A stretch of 64,000 bases of DNA. Source: Collybiopsis luxurians FD-317 M1. Lineage: Eukaryota > Basidiomycota > Agaricomycetes > Agaricales > Omphalotaceae. The notes beneath the pieces are model-generated. The model worked only from the letters and a program-made list of their open reading frames with translations. It was not told where the DNA came from and searched no databases. Position 1 is the first letter of the stretch. Every line of letters starts with the position of its first letter. The stretch spans positions 4,436-68,435 of the forward strand of contig KN834804.1 in the NCBI GenBank assembly GCA_000827265.1. The letters run 5' to 3'. Below, in pieces: positions 1 to 11,416 of this stretch. A program made the position numbers and the translations under genes.

Positions 1-612
1 CCCAGTTGCATAAGGGTTAATAAGTAAAATAATATATCTTTATATATTACTGTTTGTGCTCTATTCTACTGTATATAGTGAGCTATTGTACTTGTATAAT
101 AGTAGTAGTAGTATTGAACTTGTACATATTTTATGTATAGTATATATGGTGTACATTTTCATCAGGTATTATACTTTATAATGTAATACAGTATACTAGT
201 ATTAACCTAATATACTCAAGTACAGTATTTCAATACAGTAAAGAGCTTAAACATATACATATAGTGTGTATATAGTATGGTATAATTGTGATATACTTGT
301 TTTGACTATATGAAAATTATTTTGATTGTAGACAGCTCACAGAGTTGCATCATGGTCAAATTTCAGTTTCTATGAGTTATCTACAACTAAGAAGGTGTCC
401 TTGTCATGCATTTAGGATAGATTAAAGCATAGGTATATATATTCAATATAATTTTGCCTTATTTGGTAATATTTACAGCATCACTCCTCAGGTATCCTTA
501 GGATACCTGAGGTTCACCCAGGTTGCACAGGTCACCTAGGTCACCCAGGTCCCTCAGGTTGCTCCAGGTTGCCTCCTAGGTAACCTGAGGCTCAGACCAT
601 TTTTCCTGATGA
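1..612 (+). repeat. Left terminal inverted repeat
   Basis: This stretch is the reverse complement of 23,548-24,195 with high identity. It is made of an AT-rich outer part (about 1-480, rich in TATA/GTAC steps) and an inner GC-richer cluster (about 485-595) of short AGGTTNCC / CACCTAGG motifs. The right copy carries about 40 extra bases next to the motif ACCTGAGG, which looks like a small duplication or deletion between two copies of that motif. It ends near the shared sequence CATTTTTCCTGAT. Confidence 0.85.
485..595. repeat. Cluster of AGGTTNCC-type motifs inside the left TIR
   Basis: About ten near-copies of an 8-10 bp motif (CAGGTTGC, CAGGTCAC, CAGGTCCC, AGGTAACC, AGGTATCC) follow one another at about 10-11 bp spacing, in both orientations. 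The same cluster is present inverted at 23,572-23,708, and a related one lies outside the right repeat at 24,190-24,262. Regular short motifs in transposon ends often bind the transposase; that role is an inference here. Confidence 0.6.
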
Positions 613-1010
613 TTGGCTGTACTACTATCATTTGCCATACTCGAATGCTAGAATCTATATAAGGAGTGTTGAAACAAGTGAATACTGCCTGAATGCAGAA
701 GATTTTGCAGATAACGAGAGCTACAAAATTTGGTTTGTATGTGAAGAATGGGAGTTTGAATGCAAAAGAACCAGACCAAACAGACACTGTTCCAGGCTGA
801 GCATGCTTGCTGCTGGCCTATATTGCAAATGATTACAGTACATAACGTGACCCTCAGAAAGGTCAAACTGGGGTACAGATAAGGTCAAAGGAGGGTACCA
901 AGATGGGCCCTGGGTGAAATCAGCTTATGTTATGTAATTACCTGTAGCGGCTTCTATAGATGACTACAAATACATTGCACTGAAATGGTCGAGCAAATGA
1001 AGAGCACTGC
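612..1010. other. No gene seen between TIR and palindrome array
   Basis: Short open frames run in both directions here but none has a recognisable motif or an intron pattern. It is ordinary AT-rich, CpG-poor element DNA. Confidence 0.4.
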
Positions 1011-2660
1011 ATACAGATGCAGCTCCAAGCAGAAATAGTGAAATAAGAGTTTTGCATGTAGATGCATAAGAGGGGATCAGCATATAAATGCAGTCTCTCT
1101 TCTGACAAGTCCCAGCATATGCATGCAGCCCCAGGAAGCTGTGCATATAGCTGCAGCCTTGAATTTGCTCTGGGTGTTCTGTACATGAATGCACTCTCCT
1201 TCAATGAGGTCCTGCATATATATGCAACCCTTGTGCTAAGGAGTTCTGCATGTGAAAGCAGCCTCCTTTTGATGTGTTTCTGCTTATGCATGCAATCCCT
1301 GCCCCAGGGAATTCTGCATATGAATGCAGTCTCCTTCAATCAAACCCTGCATATATATATGCACCCCCTGTGCTCAAAAGTTCTGCATACAAACACAGTC
1401 TTCCTGAAATGATCTCCAGCATTGCATGGAGGCTCTACACATGATTACAGCCACCCTTGAATTTGCCCTGGTAGTTCCGTATATGAATGCAGTCTCCCTT
1501 CAACAAGACCTTGCATATATATGCAGCCCTTGTGCTAAGGAGTTCTGCATATGAATTCAGCCTCCCTTTAATGTGTTCCTGCTTATGCATACAGTCCCTG
1601 CTCCAGGGAATTCTGCATATGAATGCAGTTTCCCCTTCATGGGTTCTTGCATCTGCATGCAGCCCCTGGCCTAGGGAATTCTGCATATACTTGCAGCCTA
1701 ATGTGTTCCTGCATATATATGCAACCCCTGTGCTGCAAGGTTCTGCATATGAATGCAGCCTCCCTCAAATGTGTTCCACTTATGCATGCAGCCCCTGCCC
1801 CAGGGAATTCTACATAGGAATGCAGTCTCCCTTCAGGCTTCCATGAATTTGCATGCAATCATTGTTATGCTAGGAGCTCTGTATAGGAATGCAACCTTCT
1901 CAATGTGTTCCTGCATGTGCATGCAGCCCCTGCCCTAGGGAACTCTGCATATAAATGCAGTCCCTTCAATGAACTGCATAGTATGTATGCCTACAAATTC
2001 TGCAAGTGAATGCAGCCTTTACTCTGTATATGAATGCAGTTTCCCTTTTCAAGTTATGGTCTCTTGCATATGTAAGCAGCCCTTGCCTTAGCCTGTTCTG
2101 CATATGAATGCAGCTCTTGCCTAGGCAGTTCTGCATGTGAATGCAGTTTCCCTTTCATGGGCTCTTGCATTTGTATGCAGCTCTTGCCCTAGGCAGTTCT
2201 GCATATGAATGCAGTTCCTCTTGCATGGGCTCTTGCATCTGTATGCAGAACTGCTCAGGTGTATATCTTGTAGCACTACTTTACATCTCACTTAATCTTA
2301 ATGTAAACATTTTCTTGGGAAGATTGAAGAACATGTTAAAGTGGCAATTATAATTATACATTGACATTTGCAAGTCTACATCGTGCATCTCAAGGGGAAA
2401 AGGAAAAAAATTTCCTGAAGGTTACAGATTGATTGACAAGGATAGGAGTTGAACCCACAGCCAGCAATTCAATGGATGGCAACTGGCCGTACACATCTAA
2501 CCACTCTGCCATCCAGTCATATTTTTGTATGGTTTTTTTGGTGATCTATTGTATTGGTCTTTGTTATCTTCTGTATGCAGTTTCCCTTTCATGGGCTCTT
2601 GCATATATATGCAGCCCTTGCCCTAGGCATTTCTGCATATGCAAGCAGCCTGGCCTAAGC
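1010..2660. repeat. Left subterminal palindromic satellite array
   Basis: Dozens of imperfect copies of a 16-bp palindrome, typically CTGCATATGAATGCAG or CTGCATATATATGCAA, are spaced 28-36 bp apart. Two alternate spacer types, one rich in CCTCCCTTCAAT and one in CCCCTGCCCCAGGGAATT, give a higher-order period of about 65 bp. The array is dense from 1,010 to 2,255, is interrupted by unrelated DNA and a tRNA-like element, and resumes at 2,575-2,655. A stray unit sits at 3,690-3,752. Open frames through the array on both strands are a by-product of the palindromes, not genes. Confidence 0.85.
2434..2519 (-). repeat. tRNA-like sequence (SINE head or decayed tRNA)
   Basis: Read on the minus strand it begins TGACTGGATGGCAGAGTGG, a good A-box context (TGGCAGAGTGGTTAGATG), and ends with a B-box (GGGTTCAACTCC). 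The acceptor arm pairs poorly, so it is more likely a tRNA-derived SINE head than a working tRNA. Its first 25 bases closely resemble the tRNA-like sequence at 57,603-57,677. Confidence 0.55.
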
Positions 2661-2846
2661 AGAGCTTCACACTTATGTGGGTGCTTAACCTGGCCATAGC
2701 ATGACTCAAGGGAAAGAAGTCATGTGGGTGCTTACTGTCAAAATTCGATGAAGACTAAGTTCAATTTTGCCACTTAAACCTATCTAAATAGCAAATTTCC
2801 TGCTCGTAGTTGGCTCCTTGACAAAAAACATGCCATTGATTCACCC

Positions 2847-3494
2847 ATGTCTGCAAATGAAAATTTGATGGCAGATCTTCCTGCTGATGTCAACCAACTC
2901 AAGGACCATTTGGCACTGGTGCTTCATCTGAACATGGGCCTTCAAAATCAGGTTCATCAACTAGAATTACATATACAACAAATGTGAGTTTTTTATTCAT
3001 GGTGTTCATGGTTCTAGTATACTTATATGACTTCCAACTATCAGGAGGTTGACAGTAGCCAGCCAGCAGCTCACTCACTTGATTGAGGAATTGAGAACAA
3101 GGAATGAGGATCTTGAGATGGAGAACAATCAACTTGAAGCAATCATTGAGACATTGTGAGTTTGCTGAATAGCTATTGACTTATCTCAATCTCAGTGACT
3201 TCATGGCCATCAGCACATCGGGAGCTTTTTATGCCATTCTACTTTAGAGGTTTGAGGCACTGGCCTTGCAGCATGAGCAACTTAAGGAAAAGGTTGTTGA
3301 CCAGTGAGTATTACTTGCTACTCTGAATAATCCTACAATACTAATGAGCATATAGATGAACCCTTATTCATGCGCTCTTGTGTGCACAGGCTAGCCAGTG
3401 TATCAGACATGCCAATAATAGCCAGGGTGTTGGTGGCACCAATAGCAGCTTGCCCACCCATCGTACTTCTGGTCAATTCAAGCCTGCTCCATGA
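2847..3494 (+). CDS. Small coiled-coil protein, four exons (element cargo)
   Basis: Function unknown. Splicing three introns joins four short exons (2847-2983, 3045-3155, 3250-3303, and one starting at 3390 or 3395) into one frame of about 140 residues. The joined protein is leucine-, glutamine- and glutamate-rich with heptad-like spacing, for example 'LTHLIEELRTRNEDLEMEN' and 'LFEALALQHEQLKEK', so a coiled coil is expected. The C-terminal exon is polar and Ser/Asn-rich, ending 'SGQFKPAP'. The final acceptor is ambiguous: CTAG at 3,391-3,394 keeps the polar frame, while CACAG at 3,385-3,389 gives a hydrophobic frame. Each intron has GTGAG at its donor. It lies just inside the left palindrome array. 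Confidence 0.45.
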
Positions 3495-3919
3495 TTCTTC
3501 ACTTTTCTCAGCTTTGTTGCTTGCTTCTACTTCTTTTGTCTCTTGCTACTACTTTCCCACCTCCAGAGAAAATCTACTTACCATTATGGCTGCAATACAG
3601 CTACGAAACAGAAGTATATTGATTGATTTGAATACAGAAGTTAGTCTACCTAAGTTAATATAAACAGCTTTGACCAGTTGCCGCTTCTGTGAGACTTCTG
3701 CATATGACTGTGGCTTCCACAGAACAGACCTCTGCATACAGATGCAGCCTCAGCTTGAGCAATCTCGCTGTGTTGCAATGTGCTCCTGGATAGAGTTACA
3801 GTTACACAGAGGTCTGCATCTCACGAATCTCAATTAATAGAGAAATAATTCAATGTGGGTACTATCGCTGAGTAACAAAGTAGACATTAGAGTTCATGTA
3901 CTGACTACAACTAAGTCCT

Positions 3920-4144
3920 TTACTGCTGAAGCTTCCTGTGGGCTATTAAATCCAGATCCCTAAGTTCATCCTCTACAGATGACAGTGATGTCAGCTCTGC
4001 AATCACAACATCCAATTGATCTTGCTTCTCTGCTACCTCTGCCAACATAGCTTGAATGGCCTGTTGTAATTCTGCTCTTTCTGTGGCTAAACAACATCTG
4101 ATCATTTCCACCTCATCTAACTGGCTCTGGACCTGGGGGCCCAT
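3920..4144 (-). CDS. Short coiled-coil protein (element cargo)
   Basis: A 74-residue frame on the minus strand, starting at an ATG, is almost wholly coiled-coil in composition ('LQQAIQAMLAEVAEKQDQL', 'SSVEDELRDLDLIAHRKL'). No domain is recognised. It may be a complete small protein or the last exon of a longer gene, since an intron-like stretch lies upstream. A neighbouring coiled-coil gene sits at 2,847-3,494 on the other strand. Confidence 0.35.
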   Translation of the reverse strand: MGPQVQSQLDEVEMIRCCLATERAELQQAIQAMLAEVAEKQDQLDVVIAELTSLSSVEDELRDLDLIAHRKLQQ

Positions 4145-4217
4145 AAAGGTAGGAAGTCCTTCACCTTGCTCATATGCCTGAGTACTGCAACGTCAGACTA
4201 TTTGTTGTTAAATAAAT

Positions 4218-4646
4218 TTATTCTATATGAAGGCATGGATACTTACATTGGATGGTGGACCAGTTTTTTGTTGCCAGACAATCCAAAGAGACATCACAAT
4301 TATTCAAACTGATCCAAGTAAGCTTGGCATCAGTAAAGTTGGGCCTGATGACACTGAAAAGCTGAAGACACCTGTGTACAACTATCAGCAGATCCATTGT
4401 CAATGCACCCATGCTGGGGAGATTGGGACCCAGCTGTTCACAGAGAATGTGTGGAATGTCCATGAGTGTAAAAAAGTCTATTGAGATTAAACTGGAGGCT
4501 GGATAAATTATATCTTTATATCTACTTTGTAAAACAAATGTGAGGACTGCAAAGATCAGTGATCTGCCAATCGCAGATGGAGTGCACACACCAGAACTTG
4601 TTACCCATGAACAATGGTTGAAATCATTGTCAGCAATGATGTCCAA
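4218..4646 (-). CDS. Hypothetical protein, possibly leucine-rich (element cargo)
   Basis: A 142-residue minus-strand frame with Leu/Ile-rich spacing ('LPSMGALTMDLLIVVHRC', 'LTWISLNNCDVSLDCLA') that recalls the repeat region of fungal F-box/LRR-like proteins, without a clear F-box. It may join to the gene at 4,943-5,546, which is upstream on the same strand. This is a tentative call from composition only. Confidence 0.3.
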   Translation of the reverse strand: MDIIADNDFNHCSWVTSSGVCTPSAIGRSLIFAVLTFVLQSRYKDIIYPASSLISIDFFTLMDIPHILCEQLGPNLPSMGALTMDLLIVVHRCLQLFSVIRPNFTDAKLTWISLNNCDVSLDCLATKNWSTIQCKYPCLHIE

Positions 4647-4942
4647 TGGTGAGACATACTTGCAAGGGCGGGATACCTGTACTCAGAATGCAGCGGAGGG
4701 TAGAAGGATACAAGAAGGATAAGGATCAAGCAGAGTCATTGATTACTTCCAGAACAATCATGTGTAAAGGGTTCAACACACTGGACTGCAACAGTTGAAT
4801 CAGTTCTTACATGTCAGCTGCCTCAGATAATAATACGATTCTGGAGAAAGTCTGTTCCAAGTGCTTATTGTAATGATACAATACAATTGTTGCTGTAAGA
4901 TGTTTTGCATACACTAGATGAATGTGTGGCTATGATGCATGT

Positions 4943-5546
4943 CTATGAAGATTTCAGATCTGGATCATCTTCCATTTCCTTGATCATCACCATGTCATGT
5001 TGGGCATGAACATTGAATATCTCAGAAGATTTCAGATCTGGATCATCTTCCATTTCCTTGATCATCACCATGTCATGTTGGGTATGAACATTGAATATCT
5101 CAGTAGCCCATGGCTCCTGGTGGATAATATTGATTACACATTCCATTTGTTTCAAATCTTCCTGATGTTTGAGCTGAAATGAAAACCATGGACTCCAATA
5201 ACACTCACCAAAATCTTCCCCAAGATTTTGAATTCTTGTTGCAACCAGAAGCCTGTTACCATCGCTGCAATATTTGCCAAGAATTTTGACAAACTGGGAC
5301 AAGACCTACAAGTTGCATTAAGCATGAAGCCAAGAAAAAGAATGACACCAGGGGACACCTGAGACTTACCTGGCAATGAACATTAACCAAGCTAACCTTT
5401 AAAAGTACACAGTCACAAGTAAGAACTTGAAGACTATCCATAGACTCCTGCAGTAAGCTCAGCAGAGAAGTATCAGAGATTGCCAGAGATGATACCTCTA
5501 TAATTTCACAGGGCAAGGTGATGTAACAACCAAGAAACTGAGGCAA
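4943..5546 (-). CDS. Hypothetical protein with tandem 26-residue C-terminal repeat (element cargo)
   Basis: Two exons on the minus strand join in frame across an intron with a GTAAGT donor and an AACTTGTAG acceptor, giving about 180 residues. The N-terminal part is leucine-rich ('LLSLLQESMDSLQVLTCD'), like an LRR fragment. The middle part includes 'QFVKILGKYCSDGNRLLV'. The C-terminus is an exact-length duplication of 26 residues containing 'HDMVMIKEMEDDPDLKSS', one copy directly after the other. Function unknown; it may be an LRR-type protein related to the frame at 4,218-4,646. Confidence 0.4.
4951..5106. repeat. 78-bp tandem duplication within a coding frame
   Basis: Two nearly identical 78-bp copies begin at 4,951 and 5,029, differing at only a few positions (for example GGGCATG versus GGGTATG). 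The length is a multiple of three and keeps the minus-strand reading frame, duplicating 26 residues. Confidence 0.85.
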
Positions 5547-5549
5547 GAA

Positions 5550-6010
5550 CTTGCCCAGTACACAAGGACTGAACCCTTTGTATGGTTCCAGAGGTGCCTC
5601 TGAACTATGTTGTGGGGATGAAGATGGACTGTTTCACATTATGCCGGAGGTGGTCCACAAGGCTTCCATTGTTATATCAAAATGGAGAATCATTGACACC
5701 ACATTTGCGATGCATGTGGTGTCAACCTCCTTTGATATGATGAGCCGATATTGCGGTAATGCAACAGGCCCACAGTATTGGTGTTCTGCATTGTCATTGT
5801 TATGTCAAAATGGAGGAAATCATTGACACCAAATTTGTAATGTGTGTGGTGTCAGCCTCCTTGGATGTGATGAGCCAGTACTCCAGTGTACCTGAATACA
5901 GGCCCACAATATTGGCATTTTGCATGAAATGAAAAGGCAAACATGTACTATTTGATGAGTCTCTGATTTCAAGAATTCTGACTCTCCAAATTCATCACAT
6001 TGAAACCTGG
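5550..6010. other. No clear gene; short direct repeat
   Basis: A direct repeat of about 75 bp is seen at 5,665-5,745 and 5,795-5,875 (shared GGAAATCATTGACACCA-type and GTGTGGTGTCAACCTCCTT-type stretches). No supported coding exon was found. Confidence 0.4.
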
Positions 6011-6082
6011 CTTGGGCATAGGCATAGGCATAGACATAGACACAGACACATAGACATAAAGACATATAGACATATAGACATG
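6008..6082. repeat. Hexanucleotide microsatellite (GGCATA / GACATA)
   Basis: Successive GGCATA, then GACATA / GACACA / TAGACATA units fill about 75 bp. Open frames across it (Tyr/Val/Cys-rich) are repeat artefacts. Confidence 0.85.
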
Positions 6083-6157
6083 GATCATATGGAAAGAGGA
6101 GACATTTCCTCAAATGAGAGCAATTGAGTGAACAGGGACATAAATATGATAATTCAG

Positions 6158-7600
6158 CTACTCAGTCTGAGCAACCTGACTTCCCTGTGGACCTTGATAT
6201 TGCACCAACAGCAGCCGCTGTTGTTCCACTTCCTTTTTGAGCACATCTTTCTGAGCTTGAAGCTCACTCTTCTGTGCTTCCTGAGCAATGATGATGACAT
6301 CCCTTGCATGAACTTTGTGGGCCAGTTGTTGGTTATTGGTGCAATGAGCCATCTGAAGAGAGGAAAAGGTTTGGCCTGCAGTACAATGCAGATCATCGAG
6401 TAGAGCATGATCAGGTTTGTCAAGCAGTCAATGCGAGGTAAAGTGTTGAAACCCCATGTGGCTGTTTGGCAGCAGGGCTGAAAAGTACATCCAGCAATCC
6501 ATTGAAGCACTGATTTGTTCAAGCTAGAGAAAACTCATTAACCTGAAATCTGGGCAGGGGAAATTAATGACTAACTTGATTCACCAACCAATGCATTGAC
6601 CGATAATAGCGACATGTACATTCTTTAGCACTAGGCAGAAGTTGCAGTAGCAGATGGGATCGAGGAACATCTGCAAAAAATCAATGTTATGACTTTTACC
6701 AGTTTTAGATCACAACTACACTTACCCCAAGCTTGAGAACCCCTGTCTAGACCCTCAACAAATCCATATTGTACATTCATTTTAGGTATGGGAGATGATT
6801 GCACATCTGAGTTTGTATCAGACATCTGGGGGGAAGCAAGTGTAGCTTCAGAAGTGGCATCCAATGAAGCCTGAGGGGAAGATATGTCAGACTCAGGCTC
6901 GAGGAGACAAGGATCAATCTGGAATCAGTAAGACCTAGTTGAGCTGGGCTGTGTGGACAAGCTCTGCAATTAACAGGTTGCCAGAGTTCTGAAATGAACT
7001 TTACATACTGTCTCGATATTGGGCTGCATCTGCATGAAGAAAAATGCCATGAGTTAAAAATTTGCAATTGTCAGATTATTGCAGTGTACTGCACTGAAGG
7101 GGTTGAAAGGCAATGAATCTGGATGGAGATTCACAGGTGAACTTATTGGTGTCGGCACTCAACAAGCGGGAGTTGTAACAACTTGAGAATTTGGGTCCAG
7201 CACATGAGCGGCAGAGGCCAATAGACTGCCAATGGGAGATGGCTCTTGGACATTGCTGGGAGGAGCAGAGAGCATTGCCTGAAGGTCAGCGGCAGATGCA
7301 GACTCAGGACACTCTCTGCCTGTGGCAGTCACTGCCTTTTTCTGGAAAAAGATATAAGCAATTGTGTTCAGACTAGGAAACACACTTAGCTCACCAAGGA
7401 ATTATATGCCTTGCTGTGGATGCATTGGAGGGACATATGCAGCAGTCGATCTGGGCACTGTTTGCAATGCTGAGGCCCTCTTTCTTTCAAGGAGGTGCAA
7501 TTATGGCTTGTTTCATCATGGTCTTGGTAGGAGATTTGGGCTTTTTTTGAGGGAACTATTTCTTGGATGGGCTTCTAACATGTTGGGTTCCTTTGGTGGG
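6158..7600 (-). CDS. Multi-exon low-complexity protein with C-terminal coiled coil (element cargo)
   Basis: Several minus-strand blocks look like true exons of one gene. They are a Pro/Ser/Ala-rich block near 7,420-7,500 ('TVPRSTAAYVPPMHPQQGI'), one at 7,160-7,330 ('SAADLQAMLSAPPSNVQ'), one at 6,735-6,920 ('LASPQMSDTNSDVQSS'), and a last one at 6,158-6,350 with a coiled coil ('KSELQAQKDVLKKEVEQQ') ending in a stop. Composition suggests a disordered protein with a dimerising tail. No domain is recognised and the exact splice sites were not worked out. Confidence 0.35.
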
Positions 7601-8006
7601 TGCCATGGAGAGATCAAGAGGCATATATGGCCTTTTATATCCTCCCAAATTGGCACTTATTCAGGTGAGCTGCAGCTGAACTTGGACCAATACTTCCTGG
7701 GAGAATCCTACAATGCAGAGAATCACTGTAAATAGGTCCCCATCTCCAGTCCCTCTATGACAGAAAACTCCACAGGAGCTTGAATGCAATATTCAGCCTC
7801 TACAAAGTGCAGGTGTGCTTGATTGAGTGCACAGTCCCCAGAAATGGGCACGCACAGTCAATGGCCCCATCAGACAAAGACTGAGTGGTAGAAGACAAAT
7901 GAATGGGGGTGACACTAAGTCACTAGAAGCCTGCACACAAGCTCCTGGCAGTCCTCAAGATATTGAAGCACCCCAGCAGCAGCATTAGGAAACTCTAGCA
8001 GCAAAC

Positions 8007-8453
8007 TTGGATGTTAGGCATATACTGCAAGAGGACTTCCCCCATGAATTAATTGATATGTCTACATTTGAACCCAGGGGAATTAGTGCATTTTTCAGTC
8101 CCAACAAGAACACAATTTTCTCTAAAGGTGCTGAGGACAACTTTGCTAATTACATTGAAGCCGTCCTCTCTGGATCTGTTGGATTCATACATCTTCATGG
8201 TATGATGTTGGCAGTAGAAGGGTGGTGCAAGGAAACTGGCAAGGGAACAGTGAGTGTTACTTTCTTAAATGAGTTCTCATCTCATGTTCAGTGTAGGACA
8301 GATGGTATCATCTTGAAGTGTCTGTTCCGGACTCCAAAAGAAGTACAGTTTGTACTTGCCCATCCAGCGAATTTGGATGCATCCATAGTTGATTTTATGC
8401 ACTTTATAGATTCAGTGACAGTCCCAAAATGTACAGTATGGTTGGTAAGTTGA
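8007..8453 (+). CDS. Hypothetical protein exon upstream of the transposase
   Basis: An open frame of 148 residues with protein-like composition ('FPHELIDMSTFEPRGISAFF', 'FIHLHGMMLAVEGWCKETG') ends at a donor-like GTAAGTTGA. I do not recognise the family. It could be an independent cargo gene or an N-terminal exon of the gene that includes the transposase core starting near 8,973. Confidence 0.4.
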   Translation: MDVRHILQEDFPHELIDMSTFEPRGISAFFSPNKNTIFSKGAEDNFANYIEAVLSGSVGFIHLHGMMLAVEGWCKETGKGTVSVTFLNEFSSHVQCRTDGIILKCLFRTPKEVQFVLAHPANLDASIVDFMHFIDSVTVPKCTVWLVS

Positions 8454-8972
8454 GTAAATCATCTCCATTACTTGACTACCCACATTGGTGAATGCAGAAT
8501 CTTGTGAATGAGTCATCATGTTCTAAAAAGAATTCACAGATCTTGGGAGCACACTTGCTGTGCATCATTTTTCAGTAGCGAAGTCTGATGAGGAGCTTGG
8601 TCTGGCACACAGAGCCATGGTGAAATATGAAGGCTCAGATTCTTGGGACAGAATATGGAAATGTAATAGAGACAGGGCAAGCTGCATGCATATCTCAGCT
8701 GCTCATCAGTCAATGTGAGGGCTTCCTATGGAAGGTGAGGATGATGAGGAAGATGGACATCAGGCTCCTAGGAGCATCAACATATGTGGGTATTCTTTGA
8801 AATGTATTAACCCACTTCTACTGATGTACTTGCAGCAAACCAGAGGAACTATAATAATCACCATGCTATATCACATTCGCCTATACCCCTGCCTTTATGG
8901 GCCATGCTCTGTAATGAAAGCAATAGCCATCCTTGAGTTCCTGCTCTCAGAACACCCCCAAATCTCTTCCAG

Positions 8973-10830
8973 CTCAATGAAAATTCCCATTGTAATTGTC
9001 AGGATGGAGGAAGTGCATCCTATGATCCAGATCAACCCAAGCTCATGTGCCAAGCGACCCTCTACACCACTATAGAGGCATATACAGTAGATATTGAACT
9101 TCAAATTTGCTCTAGATGCCCTCCAAGCAGTCAAAAACATATAGGACCTGATCCTAGGAATATTGGGGCATTCAACTACAACAATACCCACCTATTCAGT
9201 CACAAATTGATGAGCGAGTATATCAGCGCATTTACTACCTCAGAAACTCTGATAGATCCCTGGATTGTGCAGATCACTTGCAGGTACTAGGAAACAGCAT
9301 ATGGAAAACCCAGCTCCATTCCATTCATTGGAGGGGAGTTATTTTGGGTGGCTTGGTTCTCATGTATTTGACTCATGGACCTCAAGCCAAAACACTCGGA
9401 CTTTAAAGGATGCCCACTGTGCAAAGAGATGCCAAAGAATCTGATCTGTGACAGTGTATCTATTGCATTTGGGTGGAATCAAGTTAAGAGTGATCTGGAA
9501 CCCTCAACTGCAGTTGGCTTGGATTTGCCTAGACATTCAAGTAAACCATGTCATCAGAAGGAGTGGATAGTTGATGCCATACAGCACAAACTATTGCAGG
9601 ACTGGTTGCAAACTGGTCTGGGTGGAAAGGAATCCCAGGGCAATAAAAACAAGGAGAGGCTTCAGGAAATTGCACTTTCCCAAAGGAGTATTTTCCAGGA
9701 GTTGGCTGGCATTGGTGAATCAACATCTGGGCAGACTCTTTAGTAGGGCTTTGGGTTTCCAGGTTGTACATGGCAATTCCAGTTGGAAACTGTGCCTCCA
9801 GCACCTTTGACTCTTCCAGTTGGTGAGTGATAGGAAAAAGTGATGTCAGAGAAGAATTTACTGATAACTTCCATAGCTGAGCACAGAGGAGTCCACCATA
9901 CAGGCTGTGAATTGACCAGCATTAGTGGCACTTGCAACTTTTATTGAAGAACTGGGGCCCAAAAATAGCTGATCTCTGTACTGTATTCTGGTAATATACA
10001 AGGTATTAGAGATCGAATACAATCCTTCAGTATTAGGATACTCTGAAGACATTCTGGGAGTTGTGCACTGGATGTTTGAGAGGGCTAAAGATGTGCTACT
10101 GCAGGTTCTGGGAACCAATATGACACCACTTCCACTACTGGGGCATCCAGGGAACCATCTAGTGCAAAGGAATGGAAAAATACATGACTGGGAAAAGGTC
10201 AGCATCTCTAACAATTGAGAATAATTGTTACAGCATGCTCACAGGAGAAAACCAAAATAGAAAGGATGTTGGTATACGCTTCCACAGATTCAGCTGCAGC
10301 CAATGTATCCTCATTTGAAGCACAATGGCAAAGCTGAGGTGAACAGGGAGGGATCAGTGACCTGTCAAAAATATTATGACAAATACTCACAGAAATGCTG
10401 GACAGGGGGCATAATGGTGTGTTGGTGCAGCCACAGTATTTGTTACGGCTTTCACTGCATCCCTGTAGCCGAGGGGCAAAACAATGTGTTTTCAGCCCTT
10501 GTAACTCAATGGCCTAAAGCACCAGACTGGATGGCATATGACTTCGCATGTGCACTAGGTCCATACTGTTGGATGCAAGAGCCTGATTTTTTTGCAGACA
10601 CCCAGTTCATAATAGATGGATTCCATTTGTCCAGACATACCAAGTGCTCCAAAGCTTCATTTTTGAAGACTTATGCCAATGTAGATCCCACACTCGCAAA
10701 AATTAACTCCAGTGCAGTGGAGTGCAGTAATAGTGGGCTTGCTCAAATTTGCAAATCCATAAGTTATATGGAGCAGGATCAAGCTATCCTGTATTGCTGG
10801 GTCTTCCTGTGCATGTGGAACTGTCAATGA
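8973..10830 (+). pseudogene. KDZ-type transposase, decayed
   Basis: Three blocks match what I know of KDZ transposase-associated proteins of mushrooms. At 8,973-9,288 is a Cys/His cluster ('HCNCQD', 'ICSRCP') followed by 'IGPDPRNIGAFNYNN' and 'SAFTTSETLIDPW'. At 9,375-9,743 is a CxxC cluster ('GCPLCKEMPKNLICDSVSIAF'). At 10,303-10,830 is the catalytic core: 'TGGIMVCWCSHSICYGFH', 'MAYDFACALGPYC', 'FFADTQFIIDGFHLSRHTKC', 'INSSAVECSNSGLAQICKS'. The likely acidic catalytic residues are retained in 'YDFACAL', 'IIDGFH' and 'VEC'. Several positions where I expect Arg now read Cys, Trp or Gln ('QICKS', 'YCWVF'), and the core stops at a TGA right after 'LCMWNCQ', all consistent with CpG decay. Probably inactive. 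Confidence 0.7.
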
Positions 10831-11321
10831 ATTAATGCTATTCTCAACAAAGGGAAAGTAGCCATAGTAACATAGACATTGTTCAAACAAATAGCGCTGC
10901 CAGGATTGTTGACAAGTAAAGAATTTTTGATGTATTGAACTACATTTGAGAATGACCCCAGAACTACCTACATTTGGGAACAGCCCTGTAATATAAATGA
11001 GCTGGACAGTCTAAACTCAAGGAAAAACTCAAAGGCTGTTGAAGGACTCCAAGTGAGAAAGCATTCAGGAACCACCCCACAAACATCTTGGTTTGGGATT
11101 TACCCTGGAGCGTAAGAGAGCTAGGAGCTACCCTAAGCTTGAGTGGTTGCCACAGATGGATGCTAAATGGCAATCAGTGGGAGTACTGAATGCACTATGT
11201 GCCTACATACCTGTTCAAGTTCAAGTTGTTTAGTGCCTAAGGGCATGGGTGCTGGGTGCTTCTTGGTTCTCCTTGGGCAGCCAGCTAGCACTTAAGCTTA
11301 TTAATATAAATGTACAGGAGA

Positions 11322-11416
11322 CTGATCTGATTGTGTAGTGGTTAAAATGACTACTTACAACCAAAACCTGAATCCTGGCTGAGTTGAGAAGGCAAGAGTT
11401 CAATTCCCAGTTGTAT
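11322..11416 (+). repeat. tRNA-like SINE remnant
   Basis: Starts with TGATCTGATTGTGTAGTGG (A-box-like, TGTGTAGTGGTTAAAATG) and ends with a B-box (GAGTTCAATTCCC). It is longer than a tRNA and does not fold into a full cloverleaf by eye, which fits a tRNA-derived SINE. Confidence 0.5.

Noticed and set aside
938..1940. Long overlapping frames on both strands at the left end
   Set aside because: Same artefact of the left palindrome array; units shift frame with each 28-36 bp repeat.
2434..2519. Functional tRNA gene
   Set aside because: A- and B-boxes are present but the acceptor and anticodon arms do not pair as a tRNA requires; a SINE head is the better call.
1010..2660. CRISPR-like array
   Set aside because: Regular repeats are present but they are degenerate palindromes with repeated, non-unique spacers, in a fungal genome with no cas genes.
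5820..6113. Frame rich in Tyr/Val/Cys near 6,000
   Set aside because: It translates the GACATA microsatellite.
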